The translations under genes were made by a program, and so were the position numbers. A DNA stretch of 64,000 nt, from assembly GCA_905221605.1 (NCBI GenBank), contig CAJNDS010001057.1:779132-843131 (forward strand), written 5' to 3'. How positions within the stretch are numbered: the stretch's first letter is position 1; each line of letters begins with the position of its first letter. The DNA is from Symbiodinium natans. Its lineage: Eukaryota; Sar; Dinophyceae; Suessiales; Symbiodiniaceae. Below are positions 1 through 11,400 of this stretch, one piece after another. Under the pieces are notes generated by a model. That model ran no database searches. It had not been told where the DNA came from and saw only the letters and a list, made by a program, of their open reading frames with translations.

Positions 1-1
1 C

Positions 2-670
2 ATGAACAGCGACGGATGGATAGTAGTGCTGACCGGGGAGAGGGAGGACAGCGAAACAAATCGACGCCGCGATCAAGATAGAGAGGAAAGCTCCGGATTC
101 GACGATCAGAGTGATGTGTTTGACTCAGAAGGGTGGACGCTGTCGGACTTGGAAGAGGAACGGGAACCGGTGGATGAGGCATTCTTCAGGGCCGGGCACG
201 CTGAAACCATCAACCTCGAGACTATGGAAAAGGGCGAATGCAACATAGTCATGTGGGAGGCAGAGAGGAATGCACTGGTCCTCGAACTAAAGGACGACAT
301 CCATGTTCCGTTGATAGGATACACCTGGGTTCGTACTGGGATAGCATATCCGGAAGATCCTGGCACAAGTGTGAGAGTGTCTGCGCTTGGACAACTTGTG
401 GCGGAAACTATGTGCGACGTCATAGGATACGAGGTATCACCTGAGCGAGAAATCCTGGTGGCCATACAGAATAGGAATAGCTTTCCCATCACGTTTGGAG
501 GAAGAGGGGGGCCAATCATGAGAATGGAGTTCGCTAAGGGAGTATGTCTACGACCAAGGATGCGCGGGTGCATGATGCCCGAGAACGTGAAGGAAGTGAG
601 ACGTCAGGAGGGCGTTCGTACGCTGTGTGCTTCGCAGCAGGACGATCCCGAGCCTCATCAGGTCGGATAG
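2..670 (+). CDS. Unknown upstream part of retroelement polyprotein, partial
   Basis: This 222-codon frame starts at the window edge, so the ATG at position 2 need not be the real start. The first ~70 residues are acidic and charged. A more ordered stretch follows (about residues 80-185) with VPLIGYTWVRTGIAYP and a Gly-rich GGRGG. I recognise no protease or zinc knuckle. It lies directly upstream of integrase remnants in another frame, which suggests the N-terminal part of a gag-pol polyprotein joined by a frameshift. Function is not assigned. Confidence 0.4.
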   Translation: MNSDGWIVVLTGEREDSETNRRRDQDREESSGFDDQSDVFDSEGWTLSDLEEEREPVDEAFFRAGHAETINLETMEKGECNIVMWEAERNALVLELKDDIHVPLIGYTWVRTGIAYPEDPGTSVRVSALGQLVAETMCDVIGYEVSPEREILVAIQNRNSFPITFGGRGGPIMRMEFAKGVCLRPRMRGCMMPENVKEVRRQEGVRTLCASQQDDPEPHQVG

Positions 671-940
671 AGGGCCAGAGTTCAAGAATGCGCTCATGGC
701 AGAACTCAGCGCTATGCTTGGGACCGAGTGGCGGTTCAGCGCGCCCTTGAGGCCTTGTGAGTTGGGCGCAAACGAGCGAGTCCACCAAGAAGTTCAAAAG
801 GTGCTGGGGGCGGCGCCTCCCTTTCCGAAGCTTGGTCGGATTGGCTCGTGGTGGCGGAGTACGTCATTGATAACACTCCGGGACCCCACGGGTATACCCC
901 GAGGGACCTAGAGCGAGCGGTCGCTCGCTCTACCACTTGA
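627..940 (+). pseudogene. Frame-broken integrase catalytic core (second D and E region)
   Basis: Frame 3 from 627 reads IRSDRGPEFKNAL, the block around the second catalytic Asp of retroviral-type integrases, then CELGANERVHQEVQ, matching the block that carries the catalytic Glu. From about 815 the similarity continues in frame 2 as SDWLVVAEYVIDNTP and HGYTPRDLE, typical of the end of the core, until a TGA at 938-940. The block carrying the first Asp was not found upstream in any frame. There is therefore at least one frameshift and a partly lost core, so this copy of integrase is probably dead unless unseen frameshifting or splicing repairs it. Confidence 0.6.
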
Positions 941-962
941 AAAGGACGTCCTGCGAGACGCC

Positions 963-1424
963 TTGCAGTTTGAACCCATCTCTGATTGGGATCGTAGGGC
1001 ACATCGGGAGAGCAAGAAAGCAATCTGGGCGAGAGAGGCCCGCGCAAGGGAAAGAGATAGGGATAGTATGGATCATGGGCTGAGAGCGAGGAGGAATAGA
1101 GATGAGGATAGGCGACGAATCGGAATCAAGCATGTCTCGAATAGGGCTTACAAATGCCGAGAATGTCGACGAATGTTGGAGGGAAAGGCCAAGGTACCAA
1201 GTTTGATCCTCACGTCGATGACGCTCTGTTTCGCATGCTTCATGAACAAGCACACTACGCCCGTCGATAATTTGATCCGGCAGGGTTATCAGAATGAAGA
1301 GGAGGAGTATGGAGATGGAATAGTCGCAGTCCCTGCTATACAGGTAGATGCAGATCAAGAGGATAGTTGGGAGGAGGTCGCAGAAGATGGAGATTGTAGA
1401 CAGCGGGAGAATGTGAACCACTGA
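963..1424 (+). CDS. Linker between integrase and reverse transcriptase with CxxC pairs
   Basis: The frame begins with FEPISDWDRRAH, which resembles the segment following the integrase core in copia polyproteins. A very basic Arg-rich stretch follows, then two Cys pairs, YKCRECRRM and LCFACFMN, about 25 residues apart, which could bind one zinc ion. The C-terminal end is acidic. The stop TGA (1422-1424) overlaps the ATG of the reverse-transcriptase frame as TGATG. That overlap could allow re-initiation or could simply mark a frameshift in an old polyprotein. It is probably part of pol rather than a separate gene. Confidence 0.45.
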   Translation: MQFEPISDWDRRAHRESKKAIWAREARARERDRDSMDHGLRARRNRDEDRRRIGIKHVSNRAYKCRECRRMLEGKAKVPSLILTSMTLCFACFMNKHTTPVDNLIRQGYQNEEEEYGDGIVAVPAIQVDADQEDSWEEVAEDGDCRQRENVNH

Positions 1425-3076
1425 TGGCCACAATCATAGAAGACGAAGAGGAGGACATCGAGGAAGTTTTCGGACTTGTCGCTAGACCCGTGACGAAGGC
1501 TGAGAGGGCGATCAACCCCAAGGCTCGGGCAGCGCTTGATAAAGAATGGAAAAAGCTGATGGATCAAGTGGTCTGGATAATGGAGGAGGTGCGTTCGTGG
1601 AAGGACGTTCAACGGGAGGCAATGGATAGAGGGGAAATAGCTCATGTAGGTCGTATCTTTGACATCTGTGTGGAAAAGAACTGGGAGCTTGCTGAAGACG
1701 ATCCCCTTAGAAAGTATAAGGGGAGAGTTGTGTTTGAGGGATGTCATGTCAAAGACCAGGAGGGAAAGTGGGCCATCTTTCAGGAAATCACATCATGTCC
1801 CGCGACACTTGAGGCAGGAAAGATGGCGGATGCCTATGGGATGCTGCCAGGACATGACATCGAGATGTCGGACGGTGAGTCGGCGTACACGCAGGCGCTG
1901 TTGGGGGGGCCTAAAACATGGATACGGATCCCGAGGGATAGGTGGCCAGATGAATGGGAGGGCATAGACGACCCCGTGGTGCCACTGAGGCTAGCTTTGT
2001 ACGGGCATCCGGATGCCGGGGGGTTCTGGGAAAAGCACTGCGAAAAGGCCGTGACGGAGGTCGGCTTCGAATTCCTCTCAGATTGGCCTAGTGTGTTCTT
2101 CCATAAGGAGCTGAAGCTGATGCTGGTGATCTACGTCGACGACTTCAAGCTTGCGGGGCCCAAAGAGAACTTAGCGATAGGGTGGGAGAAGCTGGCGAAG
2201 AGAATCAAGCTCGAAGAGCCACGAAGTATGGGCAGATACTTGGGATGCTTGCACACGGCTAGCGCGATACCTTTTCGGTCGCCGTTTGAGCCGAGACACG
2301 AGTGGACGAAGATCATCGAGCCCAAGAAGGAACCGCCTAATTTCGTGGGGAAGGCCGAGGCGAAGGAGGATAGTCCAGATGAGATCAGGATCCTTCGATA
2401 TGATGTTACCGATTTCATGAAGCAGTGTGTGGATAGATACCAAGAGTTGTGCTCGACGGCGTATCCTAAGCCGCTGGATAAAGCTAAGACCCCTTATCTC
2501 GACGAGAGCCGCCCAGAATTCGACGAGAACCCAGTGGACGACAAGGTGAATGAAATTATGGGGATAGCTAAGTACGAGCTGCCGGATGATGGGCCGGGAG
2601 TGTTGAAAGAGCACGCCCCTGCGGTACTCATGAAGATTTTGTATGGGGCCAGAGTCGGAAGGTATGACCTACTGCGACCAGTACAGGTTCTGGCGTCGAG
2701 GCTGACGACCTGGACACATCTCTGTGACAAGAGAATGCATAGACTGATTTCGTACATCAACGAGACGACCACAACGAGCCTCTACGGATGGGTCGGGGAT
2801 AGGATAGGAGACATCCGTCTTGTGCTATACTGCGACGCCGATCTTGCCAGCGACAAGAACGACCATAGATCTACGTCGGGGGTATATCTTTGTCTTCAAG
2901 GACCGCACACTTTCGTTCCTATAGCTGCTTACTGTAAGAAGCAAACGTCGTGCTCCAAAAGTACCCCTGAAGCTGAGATAGTAGCCCTGCACGATGGCAT
3001 CACGAAACAGGGAATACCGGGGTTGGCACTATATGAAGGAGAATATAGAACCCTTGATAGTGGCAGAAGACAATGA
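1424..3076 (+). CDS. pol: Ty1/copia-class reverse transcriptase and N-terminal RNase H
   Basis: This is the RVT_2-type polymerase that copies element RNA into DNA. The first catalytic Asp lies in MSDGESAYTQALLGG (about residues 142-156), followed by LALYGHPDAGGFW, equivalent to the copia LYGLKQAPRAW block. The catalytic YVDD is in LVIYVDDFKLAG near residue 237. RNase H follows with LYCDADLASDKNDHRSTSG (about 467) and CSKSTPEAEIVAL (about 515), the Asp and Glu blocks of copia RNase H. After about position 3,030 the similarity leaves this frame and resumes in the next one, so the final ~15 residues here are not homologous. The core catalytic residues are intact. Confidence 0.85.
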   Translation: MATIIEDEEEDIEEVFGLVARPVTKAERAINPKARAALDKEWKKLMDQVVWIMEEVRSWKDVQREAMDRGEIAHVGRIFDICVEKNWELAEDDPLRKYKGRVVFEGCHVKDQEGKWAIFQEITSCPATLEAGKMADAYGMLPGHDIEMSDGESAYTQALLGGPKTWIRIPRDRWPDEWEGIDDPVVPLRLALYGHPDAGGFWEKHCEKAVTEVGFEFLSDWPSVFFHKELKLMLVIYVDDFKLAGPKENLAIGWEKLAKRIKLEEPRSMGRYLGCLHTASAIPFRSPFEPRHEWTKIIEPKKEPPNFVGKAEAKEDSPDEIRILRYDVTDFMKQCVDRYQELCSTAYPKPLDKAKTPYLDESRPEFDENPVDDKVNEIMGIAKYELPDDGPGVLKEHAPAVLMKILYGARVGRYDLLRPVQVLASRLTTWTHLCDKRMHRLISYINETTTTSLYGWVGDRIGDIRLVLYCDADLASDKNDHRSTSGVYLCLQGPHTFVPIAAYCKKQTSCSKSTPEAEIVALHDGITKQGIPGLALYEGEYRTLDSGRRQ

Positions 3077-3884
3077 GGCGGCTGTTAGAGTGATTGTCTC
3101 GGGCAAGAATCCGAACATGAGGTACCTGTCTAGAACACAACGAGTAGACATAGCTAGGCTGAACCAGTTCTACGAGGCAGTCATGTTCACGTTTGTCAAT
3201 TGTCCTACTGAGTATCAGGCTGCCAACATGATGACCAAGGCCATCAATGAAGCACGAGAGTGGTTAAGGGATATGTACACTACCGCACATTTCGGTGAAG
3301 AGGAGTTCGGGAACGCAACGGGAACCATCTTAGCTATGCCCGCGTGCCGGGGGGTATCCCAAAATCAGCTCGAGTATGACATCAGGGATAACGTCGGGAT
3401 AGCAAAGTCCATAGTGGGAAGATGGATAATTTGGGAAATGGTGTGGGATATCAAACACTCGCCAATTCTGGAGGTCGATGAGGCGATCGTCGGTGAGTGC
3501 GACGGGATAGTTGTGATAGCACCGAAGCGAGTTGACTCGCCTTCTCGACTAGCCCGCGGAGCAGAGCTTAAGCTGGGAAGAAAGGACCAAAGTGCGGCTG
3601 ATAGCCTAGCTTTACTAGTCGATAGAGTGATCGCTGCGGGCATCGGGATTGTTCTGATCAATCGCAGTGATGCCGCCATATCCGAGGGAATAGCGAGAAT
3701 TCTTGCTGCACGTGGAAAACTGGCTCGAATGCGGGGAAAGACGCAGATAGGAGAGCTTCATGACAAAGGAGAGGACGTACAATGCACCATATACATTAAT
3801 GAAGAATCAAAGGCTCGGATAGGAAGTAGCGATACGGTGAATATTGAAGCACTTTGTAATGCTCTTCAACGACGTCTTGAATAG
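2994..3884 (+). CDS. pol: RNase H C-terminal part plus unknown C-terminal extension (after +1 frameshift)
   Basis: Real homology begins near 3,040 with LIVAEDNEAAVRVI, the copia EDNQGA block. RTQRVDIARLNQFYE follows, equivalent to the RTKHIDI block, then ANMMTKAI, the usual ADxLTK end of copia pol. It is in the +1 frame relative to the preceding frame, with the switch between about 3,030 and 3,060. About 180 residues beyond the normal end of RNase H contain VVIAPKRV and GIGIVLINRSDAA and match nothing I know. The ATG at 2994 lies inside the older frame's domain and is unlikely to be a genuine start. Confidence 0.7.
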   Translation: MASRNREYRGWHYMKENIEPLIVAEDNEAAVRVIVSGKNPNMRYLSRTQRVDIARLNQFYEAVMFTFVNCPTEYQAANMMTKAINEAREWLRDMYTTAHFGEEEFGNATGTILAMPACRGVSQNQLEYDIRDNVGIAKSIVGRWIIWEMVWDIKHSPILEVDEAIVGECDGIVVIAPKRVDSPSRLARGAELKLGRKDQSAADSLALLVDRVIAAGIGIVLINRSDAAISEGIARILAARGKLARMRGKTQIGELHDKGEDVQCTIYINEESKARIGSSDTVNIEALCNALQRRLE

Positions 3885-3961
3885 AGCGATTTTGTGTGAC
3901 CTTGAGTTGCATGCAGGTGTAAGGAAGAAGAGGGCTCTAGCGAACTGCATAGCGTGGAGCC

Positions 3962-5440
3962 ATGGGAGAGATGTTCGGATCGGTGTCGCTGAGTGAGCGG
4001 GATAGAGATATCGGAAGCCGTGAAGATCCTGGGACGGCTTCGTCTTCGAGGACAATAGGGATACGATGGCAACGCCCGGAGCATCAGGCCAGGGATGCAG
4101 GAGAGAGGGAACGATGTGATCGAGCACAGGCCATGATAGACTTCCTGGAGAAAGTGTTCTCCGACGCGGATAGATATCTCAAGGCCGAGACGGAGGATGG
4201 AGTGCCAGGGGTGACGACGTACTCATATCTGCCAGCTGGAACCAAGGAGCGAGAACAGGCTAGAATACACTGGATGTTGGAGGGAAATCTAGAGGTACAG
4301 GAGGTATGGGCTAGACGGGCTATCCCCAGCCAGTTCAAGGACGATGCAGACTTCAAGAAATGGATGAGCAGTGGGATAGCTGGTGTGCGAGCGGAAGAGG
4401 CCCAGGCCAAGACGGCGAAGAAAGGAGGTAAGCGATCGGCCGTGGGATACGATGTGGATAGAATGCGAGTGCACAAGATTATGTATCTTTGGGAGGTACT
4501 ACGGTGTACAAGGCGGAATCCTGAAGCATGGATAAGGGAGAAGATCCCTCTGATAGCTGCGACTGTGACGGATGCCACGGACTATCTGGAGAGGGTGATA
4601 GCGAACTGGGATAGACCAAGGTCGCATGGAGGGGCGACGAAGCCGCCACCCCAGGCGAGTCCCGGTGTCGGGAACCTGTCAAAGGAGAAGCTGAACGACT
4701 TGATAGGGGTGCGATTGGCCAGAGGGATGGACGTGCCGGGATGTGCCATGCCCACAGCGGGCACGGGAGGAGACGTTGATACGCCATGGGCCCCTAAGTT
4801 CATCGGCGCGACTGATGAAACAGAGAAGTCCTTCCAGAAGGGGAGATCATATGAGAGGATGATAGCTGGTGTGGCACCGATAGCCATCTCTGTGGGAGGG
4901 GTGTATGACGTCACGAACGGAAGCAAGGACCCGTTCAGGGCTAGCTGGGGAGGGATCAGCAGAAAGACCCTAGATTGGGCGGAGATCCACATGGACGACA
5001 CAGAGAAGAGCCCGTTCGATGATGCGATCAAAGGCATGATGACATGGTTAGCAGTGCGACCATTAAAGTATGCAATTCCACCGTCTCAGGTTGCGGAGCG
5101 GATAGCGGTCAGCCATAAGTCGAGCGAGGAGAAGCTGAAGATATGGACGGAGGCGCCGCCCAAGATCAAGGTGATAGGCATGGCAGACGAGATTATGGGG
5201 GCCTACGAAAGCCAATATTTGAAGAGAGGAAGAGACGTGATGGAGGAATTCCGGAGAAGCGAAGGGGGAGAAAAAAGGATACGGAGTTATGGCGAATGCA
5301 GCAAATGGACAGATGAAGGAGTATCTGGATACACTGTCATGGCAGATAGGGGGACCGACATCAGTTCTACACCTGTTGCACTGGTCCCTGGCCGAAGAAG
5401 TGGTCGCATTTCCGGAGGTCCAGGCAGACGGGGGGATTAA
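3962..5440 (+). CDS. Unknown 492-aa retroelement-associated ORF
   Basis: The ATG at 3962 is 77 bases after the pol stop. The protein is highly charged and mostly helical in look, with a segment around residues 55-130 (IDFLEKVFSDADRYL, ARIHWMLEGNLEVQEVW) and a central Gly/Pro-containing part near 220-260. No catalytic motif, zinc finger or membrane segment was recognised. Its last ~50 codons overlap the start of the 4,141-aa ORF in the +1 frame, and in that overlap the other frame looks more protein-like. The two may be expressed as one product by frameshifting, or the boundary may be a mutation. GATAG enrichment matches the rest of the element. Confidence 0.5.
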   Translation: MGEMFGSVSLSERDRDIGSREDPGTASSSRTIGIRWQRPEHQARDAGERERCDRAQAMIDFLEKVFSDADRYLKAETEDGVPGVTTYSYLPAGTKEREQARIHWMLEGNLEVQEVWARRAIPSQFKDDADFKKWMSSGIAGVRAEEAQAKTAKKGGKRSAVGYDVDRMRVHKIMYLWEVLRCTRRNPEAWIREKIPLIAATVTDATDYLERVIANWDRPRSHGGATKPPPQASPGVGNLSKEKLNDLIGVRLARGMDVPGCAMPTAGTGGDVDTPWAPKFIGATDETEKSFQKGRSYERMIAGVAPIAISVGGVYDVTNGSKDPFRASWGGISRKTLDWAEIHMDDTEKSPFDDAIKGMMTWLAVRPLKYAIPPSQVAERIAVSHKSSEEKLKIWTEAPPKIKVIGMADEIMGAYESQYLKRGRDVMEEFRRSEGGEKRIRSYGECSKWTDEGVSGYTVMADRGTDISSTPVALVPGRRSGRISGGPGRRGD

Positions 5441-8400
5441 GGATGTGAAAGAACATTTCACGGATTCGCGATGTATGTGGGTACCCACGAAGGCCGAGTA
5501 CGCCGGAGCAGAGAAGCTGAATCAGGAGATGTCGGTCGGGAATGAGGAGTTCAATGTGCCCGGGTGGATTTTCCACGGAACGTCTCTAGAGGCGTTGTGG
5601 TCGATGATAGCATCTGGTGGGATAGATCGAAGCCATCCGCTGGTCACGTGGACGACCGGCGCTCCCAGTGTGAACGACTCTGCGGGATGCTGGTTTGGAC
5701 GAAGCATCTGTGGTACAGCATCATACTCTACATGGCATTCGTTAGGGAATGGATGGATAGTAAGAGTACTGGCCGGCTTCAGAAGGATAGGCAAGAATGT
5801 CAAAATGGATGTGGGGACGAGGAGATCGTCGGTGCCTGACGGGCAGATCCGAATGGATGTGGATAGAGTGGAGATAGACGGAGTACTGTTCTGCTTTATG
5901 AGGGCCACGAAGGTTGTCGGGCATGCACTCATCTGTAGGCCGAAGCACCCGGGTTTAGGAGCGAATAGCCATCTCATGAGGGAGATGTCGGCGCTGATGG
6001 AGAAGCACCCGCAAGGGGTTGAGAGGCTGTATTGGCGATATCACCTGGAAAAGCGCGCAATTATAGGCCCGGCCCGAGGACCTCTTCCTGAGCGCCCTGT
6101 GGATTGGAAGATGGAACACGAATTCCTGCATCGGGAAGGTGACGAAAATGTCACGAAGGTCGTCGAACAGCCAACTGGCTCAAGAAGTGGTTTGATAGAG
6201 CTCATGAGGGGATGGATAGCGGAGTTGCCTAGCTACTACCCGGTGGATAGTGAATGGGCCAATGTGATACGTTTGTTGGAGTATATGGGGATAGAGGCCC
6301 CAATGGCCACGGGACACGATAGCGCTGTCGTGAAGATGCCGTGGAGGAGCTTTGTGGGGCCAGCCATTTACAGACGGTGTGTGGAGAGCAGCGGGATAGA
6401 GGAGAAGGTCATGGAGAGCGCGAATAAGGCAACGCACCACATAGGCAAGGTTTTGGAAATGGCGGACGTGGGAAGCATAGTGTTGGGAATAGAAAAGGCA
6501 CCCAGGAAATATGGGTGGAACAGACCGGAGGACGTCGACCAAAGCTGGGCGTTCGAGGCTCAGGCCTGGGCGGCTATCATTGGCATAGGAATGGGCGGAG
6601 TTGGAGGGAGATTGATGGAGCCAGCGCTTTCGAGCGAGCTTGAGTCCGCGGTGGAGACCTACGAGTGGATGTTCGACATAGCTACTGCATTCCATGAGCG
6701 CAAGGCGGCTGAGCTGGTGACATGGTGGGCGGAGGGAATGAAGCCGCCACTTCAGCTCCGATGTAGTGCGGATCAGAAGACCTACGTACACATCATCATA
6801 CCTGAGGGGATAGAGGGCGTCTCGAATAAGAAGAATCCGGCGTCACCAGGGGAAGTCCGAGAGTGGATAGCATTGCTACTGAAGGCGCACGGTGACTATG
6901 GAAAGGCCGCGGAGAGTATGTCGTTCATGACACACAAATTGACAGGAACGCAGGAGATGACCTACCAGGGTGCGTACAAGAAGGTTCAGGAAGTGTGCAA
7001 GGAATGCGTCTCGAAGGGCATGGGAGGGAATCAGGTGACGAACATTGTTGTGGTATTGGCCCCGGCTGGAATGGCAGCAGGGAATGCTCGCCGAGCAATA
7101 GACGAGGTTAGACGGTTCGAGACTATGGACGATGACACTAAGACCAAGGTGGCGAGGGAGACGAGGGAGACGATCAGGAAAGTCAATGCCAATGTAATCT
7201 GGGTAGGGCCCGGAAATTTCGAAGAGAATGGATTCCCCACTAACCACAGAGTCAGGGAGGAGGCTAAGGAGCTGATAAGGGCTGGAGAAGCCATGGATAA
7301 ACTGATGAAGAAGTCTGGAATCATCACTCTGCCTTGGAACGTTATGCGTACGGCGTTTCCTCGAATGGGGGTGGACGCGGGAAAGTTGTACATCAGTGCC
7401 GGGCGAACGTTCGGCTTCTGGGCGCAGATCCTGTTCATCTCGATGTTTGGAATGATGTGGCCGACCCCGCGAGACATGGAATTATACGATAGGGAAACTT
7501 CAGCTATTAGGGAGGTGATCAGCGAGGAGGGCAGGGATAGCATTGGAGAGGTTGGAGTCTGGCTCAGACGCTGGATAGAAGTGGCGAAGGCAGACCGGTC
7601 ACTGAAAACGAAAGTGATTGTGCCAGAGACAAAGATCACGGGAGCCACGGAGAGCCTTAGGACATCGGATAGACAAGGGGTGTATACGGAGATGGCTGCC
7701 AGGATAGACGAGTCGGTGTGGAAGACAATGTGTGGTAAGTCCGAAGCTCACTGTGTGTCAGCCGGAGATAGGGGTTCTTGGCACCGGATGAAAGTGATCA
7801 TTTACACTGCGGCCGGCTTCCACATGAAGGACCCCGAGTATCAAGCTCTAAGGGCTATGGCGGCCATCGGGCAGATGAAGGCGATGGCAGATGACGCAGA
7901 GATGATGGAAGACGATGCAGAGTCGGATGGAGAAGAGGATGATGCTATGGGTGAGGATAGACCGGAGAACCAATCTGCTCGAGAGGGAGACGCATCGATA
8001 ACTGAGGAGTGCAAGGAAGGCAGTGACGGGGGTTTCGCCACCGTGAGGAGTCGGTCAGAACAAAAGAAGGCGAAGAAAGAAGACAGGGAGGCGAAGAAGA
8101 GGAAGGAGCTGCTCGAGAGTGCTCAGGAGCTCGCGAACCAACGACAAGAGAAGCAAGCAAGAGACGAGAAGAGAAAGAGTGCCGGGGAAAAGGCGGGAGA
8201 TGGCAGAGATGGCGGAGCTCTTAGGGGAACCGCTGGGATAGGCGATCAAGGGGATAGACCGCCGGCTCCACCGGTGCCAACACGAGGCGATACCAAGGGG
8301 GCGGTTATGCAGGCTCCCAGATGGAAGGGTGGTGCTGGGACGGGTAGCAACATCAAGACCCTGAGCGACCTCAAGTCCGAGCAGGAATATTCGGATAGAG

Positions 8401-11400
8401 AGAGGCAGCAGGAAACGAGAAGCAGAGACAGTGGCGAAGGACCGATGGTGATAGGATCTGGAGGCACGGTGGGAGTAGTTGCCGACGGGAAAGAACTGGA
8501 TCGAGTGGAATGCGTGGGTACTGGAGAGAGCGGGGGGATATTGAGATTGAGGATGGAAGAAGAGGGATCGCCTGTGATAGAAGCCCCATGGCCGAGGAAT
8601 ACGAAGGCAGGACAGGTGCTGGGGGAGGGGCATTTGATAGAGATGCAGCACTGGATTCGCTGTTATGGAGCCCCACCGATGGCATGGACAACGATAGTGG
8701 TGCAGGTGATACGCAGGATGATTAGAGCGACGTGCCCGAGGGAGGTTACCGATGAGATAACACCCAAAGAAGTGTACGACGTTGTGAAGGCGGGAATATA
8801 TGACTCACAGGTGCTGTCGGGGACGAGGCCTGGCGCCGAACCATCATACACCGGGATAGCTTTGGGAACTTTGATGAGAAGCAGGATATTGAACGTCGAG
8901 AGCAACGTCGGAGGCATGAGGAAGTGGGTAGAGCAATTCTATCGTGGGTGGATGGGCATGAATGGAATATTGGGGACCGTGCCTGAGTTGAGAGCTGACG
9001 GAGGCAGACTAGGCCGGCCTGGACACAAGCCTACATCGATTTCACCGCCGCCGAGTGAGCCTAGAGTGAAGCCTACATCCAACGACGCAGATGAGATAGA
9101 GGTGGAGATGCGGTGGACTATATACAACGTGATGATAGAACCAGAGACGCTTTCCCTAGGTTATGAAGAGCTCGAGATGCTATGGGAGACGAAGTTGTTC
9201 GAGGTAGTCCAGAGGGCCGGGGAGCATTTGATAGATCGCGTGATGACGAGGATGGAAGCCGGTACCGGGGGGTACCCGGATAGCATGGACGTTGCGGACA
9301 TGGTGGAGGAGGTGACAAAGCAAGGATTTGGATCCGAGACGGGGGGCATTACTCCCCTGAATAATATCGAGTTTTCGAATTATGTGGTGAGGATATGGCT
9401 GGCCAAATTCGTCAGGACGATGATTCTTGAAGACATGAAGTTCCCGAGGGAATGGGCCAACACCATGGCATGGTGGATAGCACAGAACATGATGCTGGTT
9501 AAGCCTGAGACTGATATTGTGGAGATAATAGGGAACGACAGCACGCTGTTCGAGGAGATCATCAGTTCGATGAGAAGGATAGAGAGCATGGGCCAAGGCT
9601 ATCCGGCAGACTATTATCGGTGGCTAGAAGAAATCAAGGAGGATGCGCTCAAGGAGGCACTCAAGGGCAGGAGGAGCGCAACAGGGATAAGACCTGAACC
9701 GCTCGACTCGGTGGCCGAGGCTGAAGAGCACGGGGTGAACGCGAGGGAAGCAAAGGACGCCGCAATGCAGATAGATGCGGGAGGAGAGATGAACAAGCCC
9801 GAGAGTCCGGACATGGATAGCAAGATGGAGGGCGTGGAAGCTCATGAGGCGATGGAGCCCGATAGTGAGAACGAGAGAGGTCAAGGGTTCTCGGAGTTAT
9901 TTGGACACGGAGTTGATACGATAGCTGACAGGGAAGAGGATAGTCATGTAGCACGACAAAACCCGGAGATTTATAGGCGAGTCGTGGAGGATGTATGGAA
10001 TCAGAAGCACAACTTCCCATTCCCGTGGTTGGACGAAGCGAGGGCGGAGAGGGACGAGCTCGTGAAGAAGATGACGGACGTGGTGCATGAGCGGGTCACC
10101 CGGGAGAACCCGATAGAGGAGAGCAACACGAGAGGGTCGGGAATACATAGCTTCAGCGAGCCGGTCGAGTGGCTTAGAAGGATATGCTGGGGATACCATT
10201 GTCATGCGTGCTTTGCTTGGTGGTTGGGATATACGGGGGTAGATAGCAATGGCGAAGCATTTCCGTGTGAAGGTGCTGTGTGCCCGGTCTGCGAGAAGGA
10301 GCTGGGACAAGTGGGAAAGTATAGTACCTTGGTAAAGGGCAGGCCACCATCGGTGGTGTTGGCGGCGATCGTGCAGAATTCATATCTACCTGAATACGAT
10401 CCAAGGAGGATAGTTGCCCGGCTGACCGAGAGACTAGCAGCGGAGGGGATGCCATGGGAAGAGATAGACCTTTTCGAGCCACACGAGCTCATGGTCGCCG
10501 CAGGGATAGTGGTCGTGGACAAACCGGAGGCGAAACTGGACTTCATGGATGTTATTATGACGTTGGGAAAGATCGCCACTGACGAAAGCGGAGTGCTTCC
10601 GGAATGGAATCTGGATAGATGTCTAGAAAGACCACAGGCACCTGAGCTGATGGAGGATAGCGTGGAACCTGATGCTAGGAGAAGATTGAGAATGGCAGCC
10701 GCGAGTTTGAGGGAGTCACCAAATTGGCGTGAGGAGATTCAAGCGATTGCCAGAGACTACAGGGTTGAGGGAATGGGTTTCTGGAGAGCGAACCCTGACG
10801 TGAGGAGGGAACAGTGGAGGAGGGCTACGGAAATAGCGATAGAACGCAGAGCGAGCAATCTGGGGCCGATGGAACTGGATAGAGAACTTCGAGCACAAAG
10901 GGTAAGGGAGGTTACGCAGCGCCTGGGCCCTGAGGTGAGCGACCGGCTGTTGATAAGGGGAGTGAATTTCTCCATTTTCAACTTGGAGGACTTGATGTAC
11001 AAGGTGCTGAAGGATGTCACGATAGAAGACCTGATGGCAGGTTTGAACAGCGCCGGAGCTGGGACGGTAGCGGCAGAGATCAAGAAAAGGATAGAACAGC
11101 ACCAAGGAAGGCGGCCAGAATTCGCGAACATCACGAATATGAAGCTGGGGGAGGTGGTCCGGAAACAGTATCAAGAACAGCTTGAATTAAAATTCCGGCC
11201 GGAGGACATCCAGAGGTGGAAACCGGATAGGAGGAGAGAAGAAATCAAGAAGCTTCCGCTTTGGGCACGATGTACCATGCAAAGGATCCTCCTAGGAGGG
11301 ATCAGGGACAAGGGCGCGAACCCGTCAAGGATAGAACGGCGACTGTACGCGTATCTACAGCTGATAGATTTCACCCTTGCCGAAGAATGTAACGAGCCGG

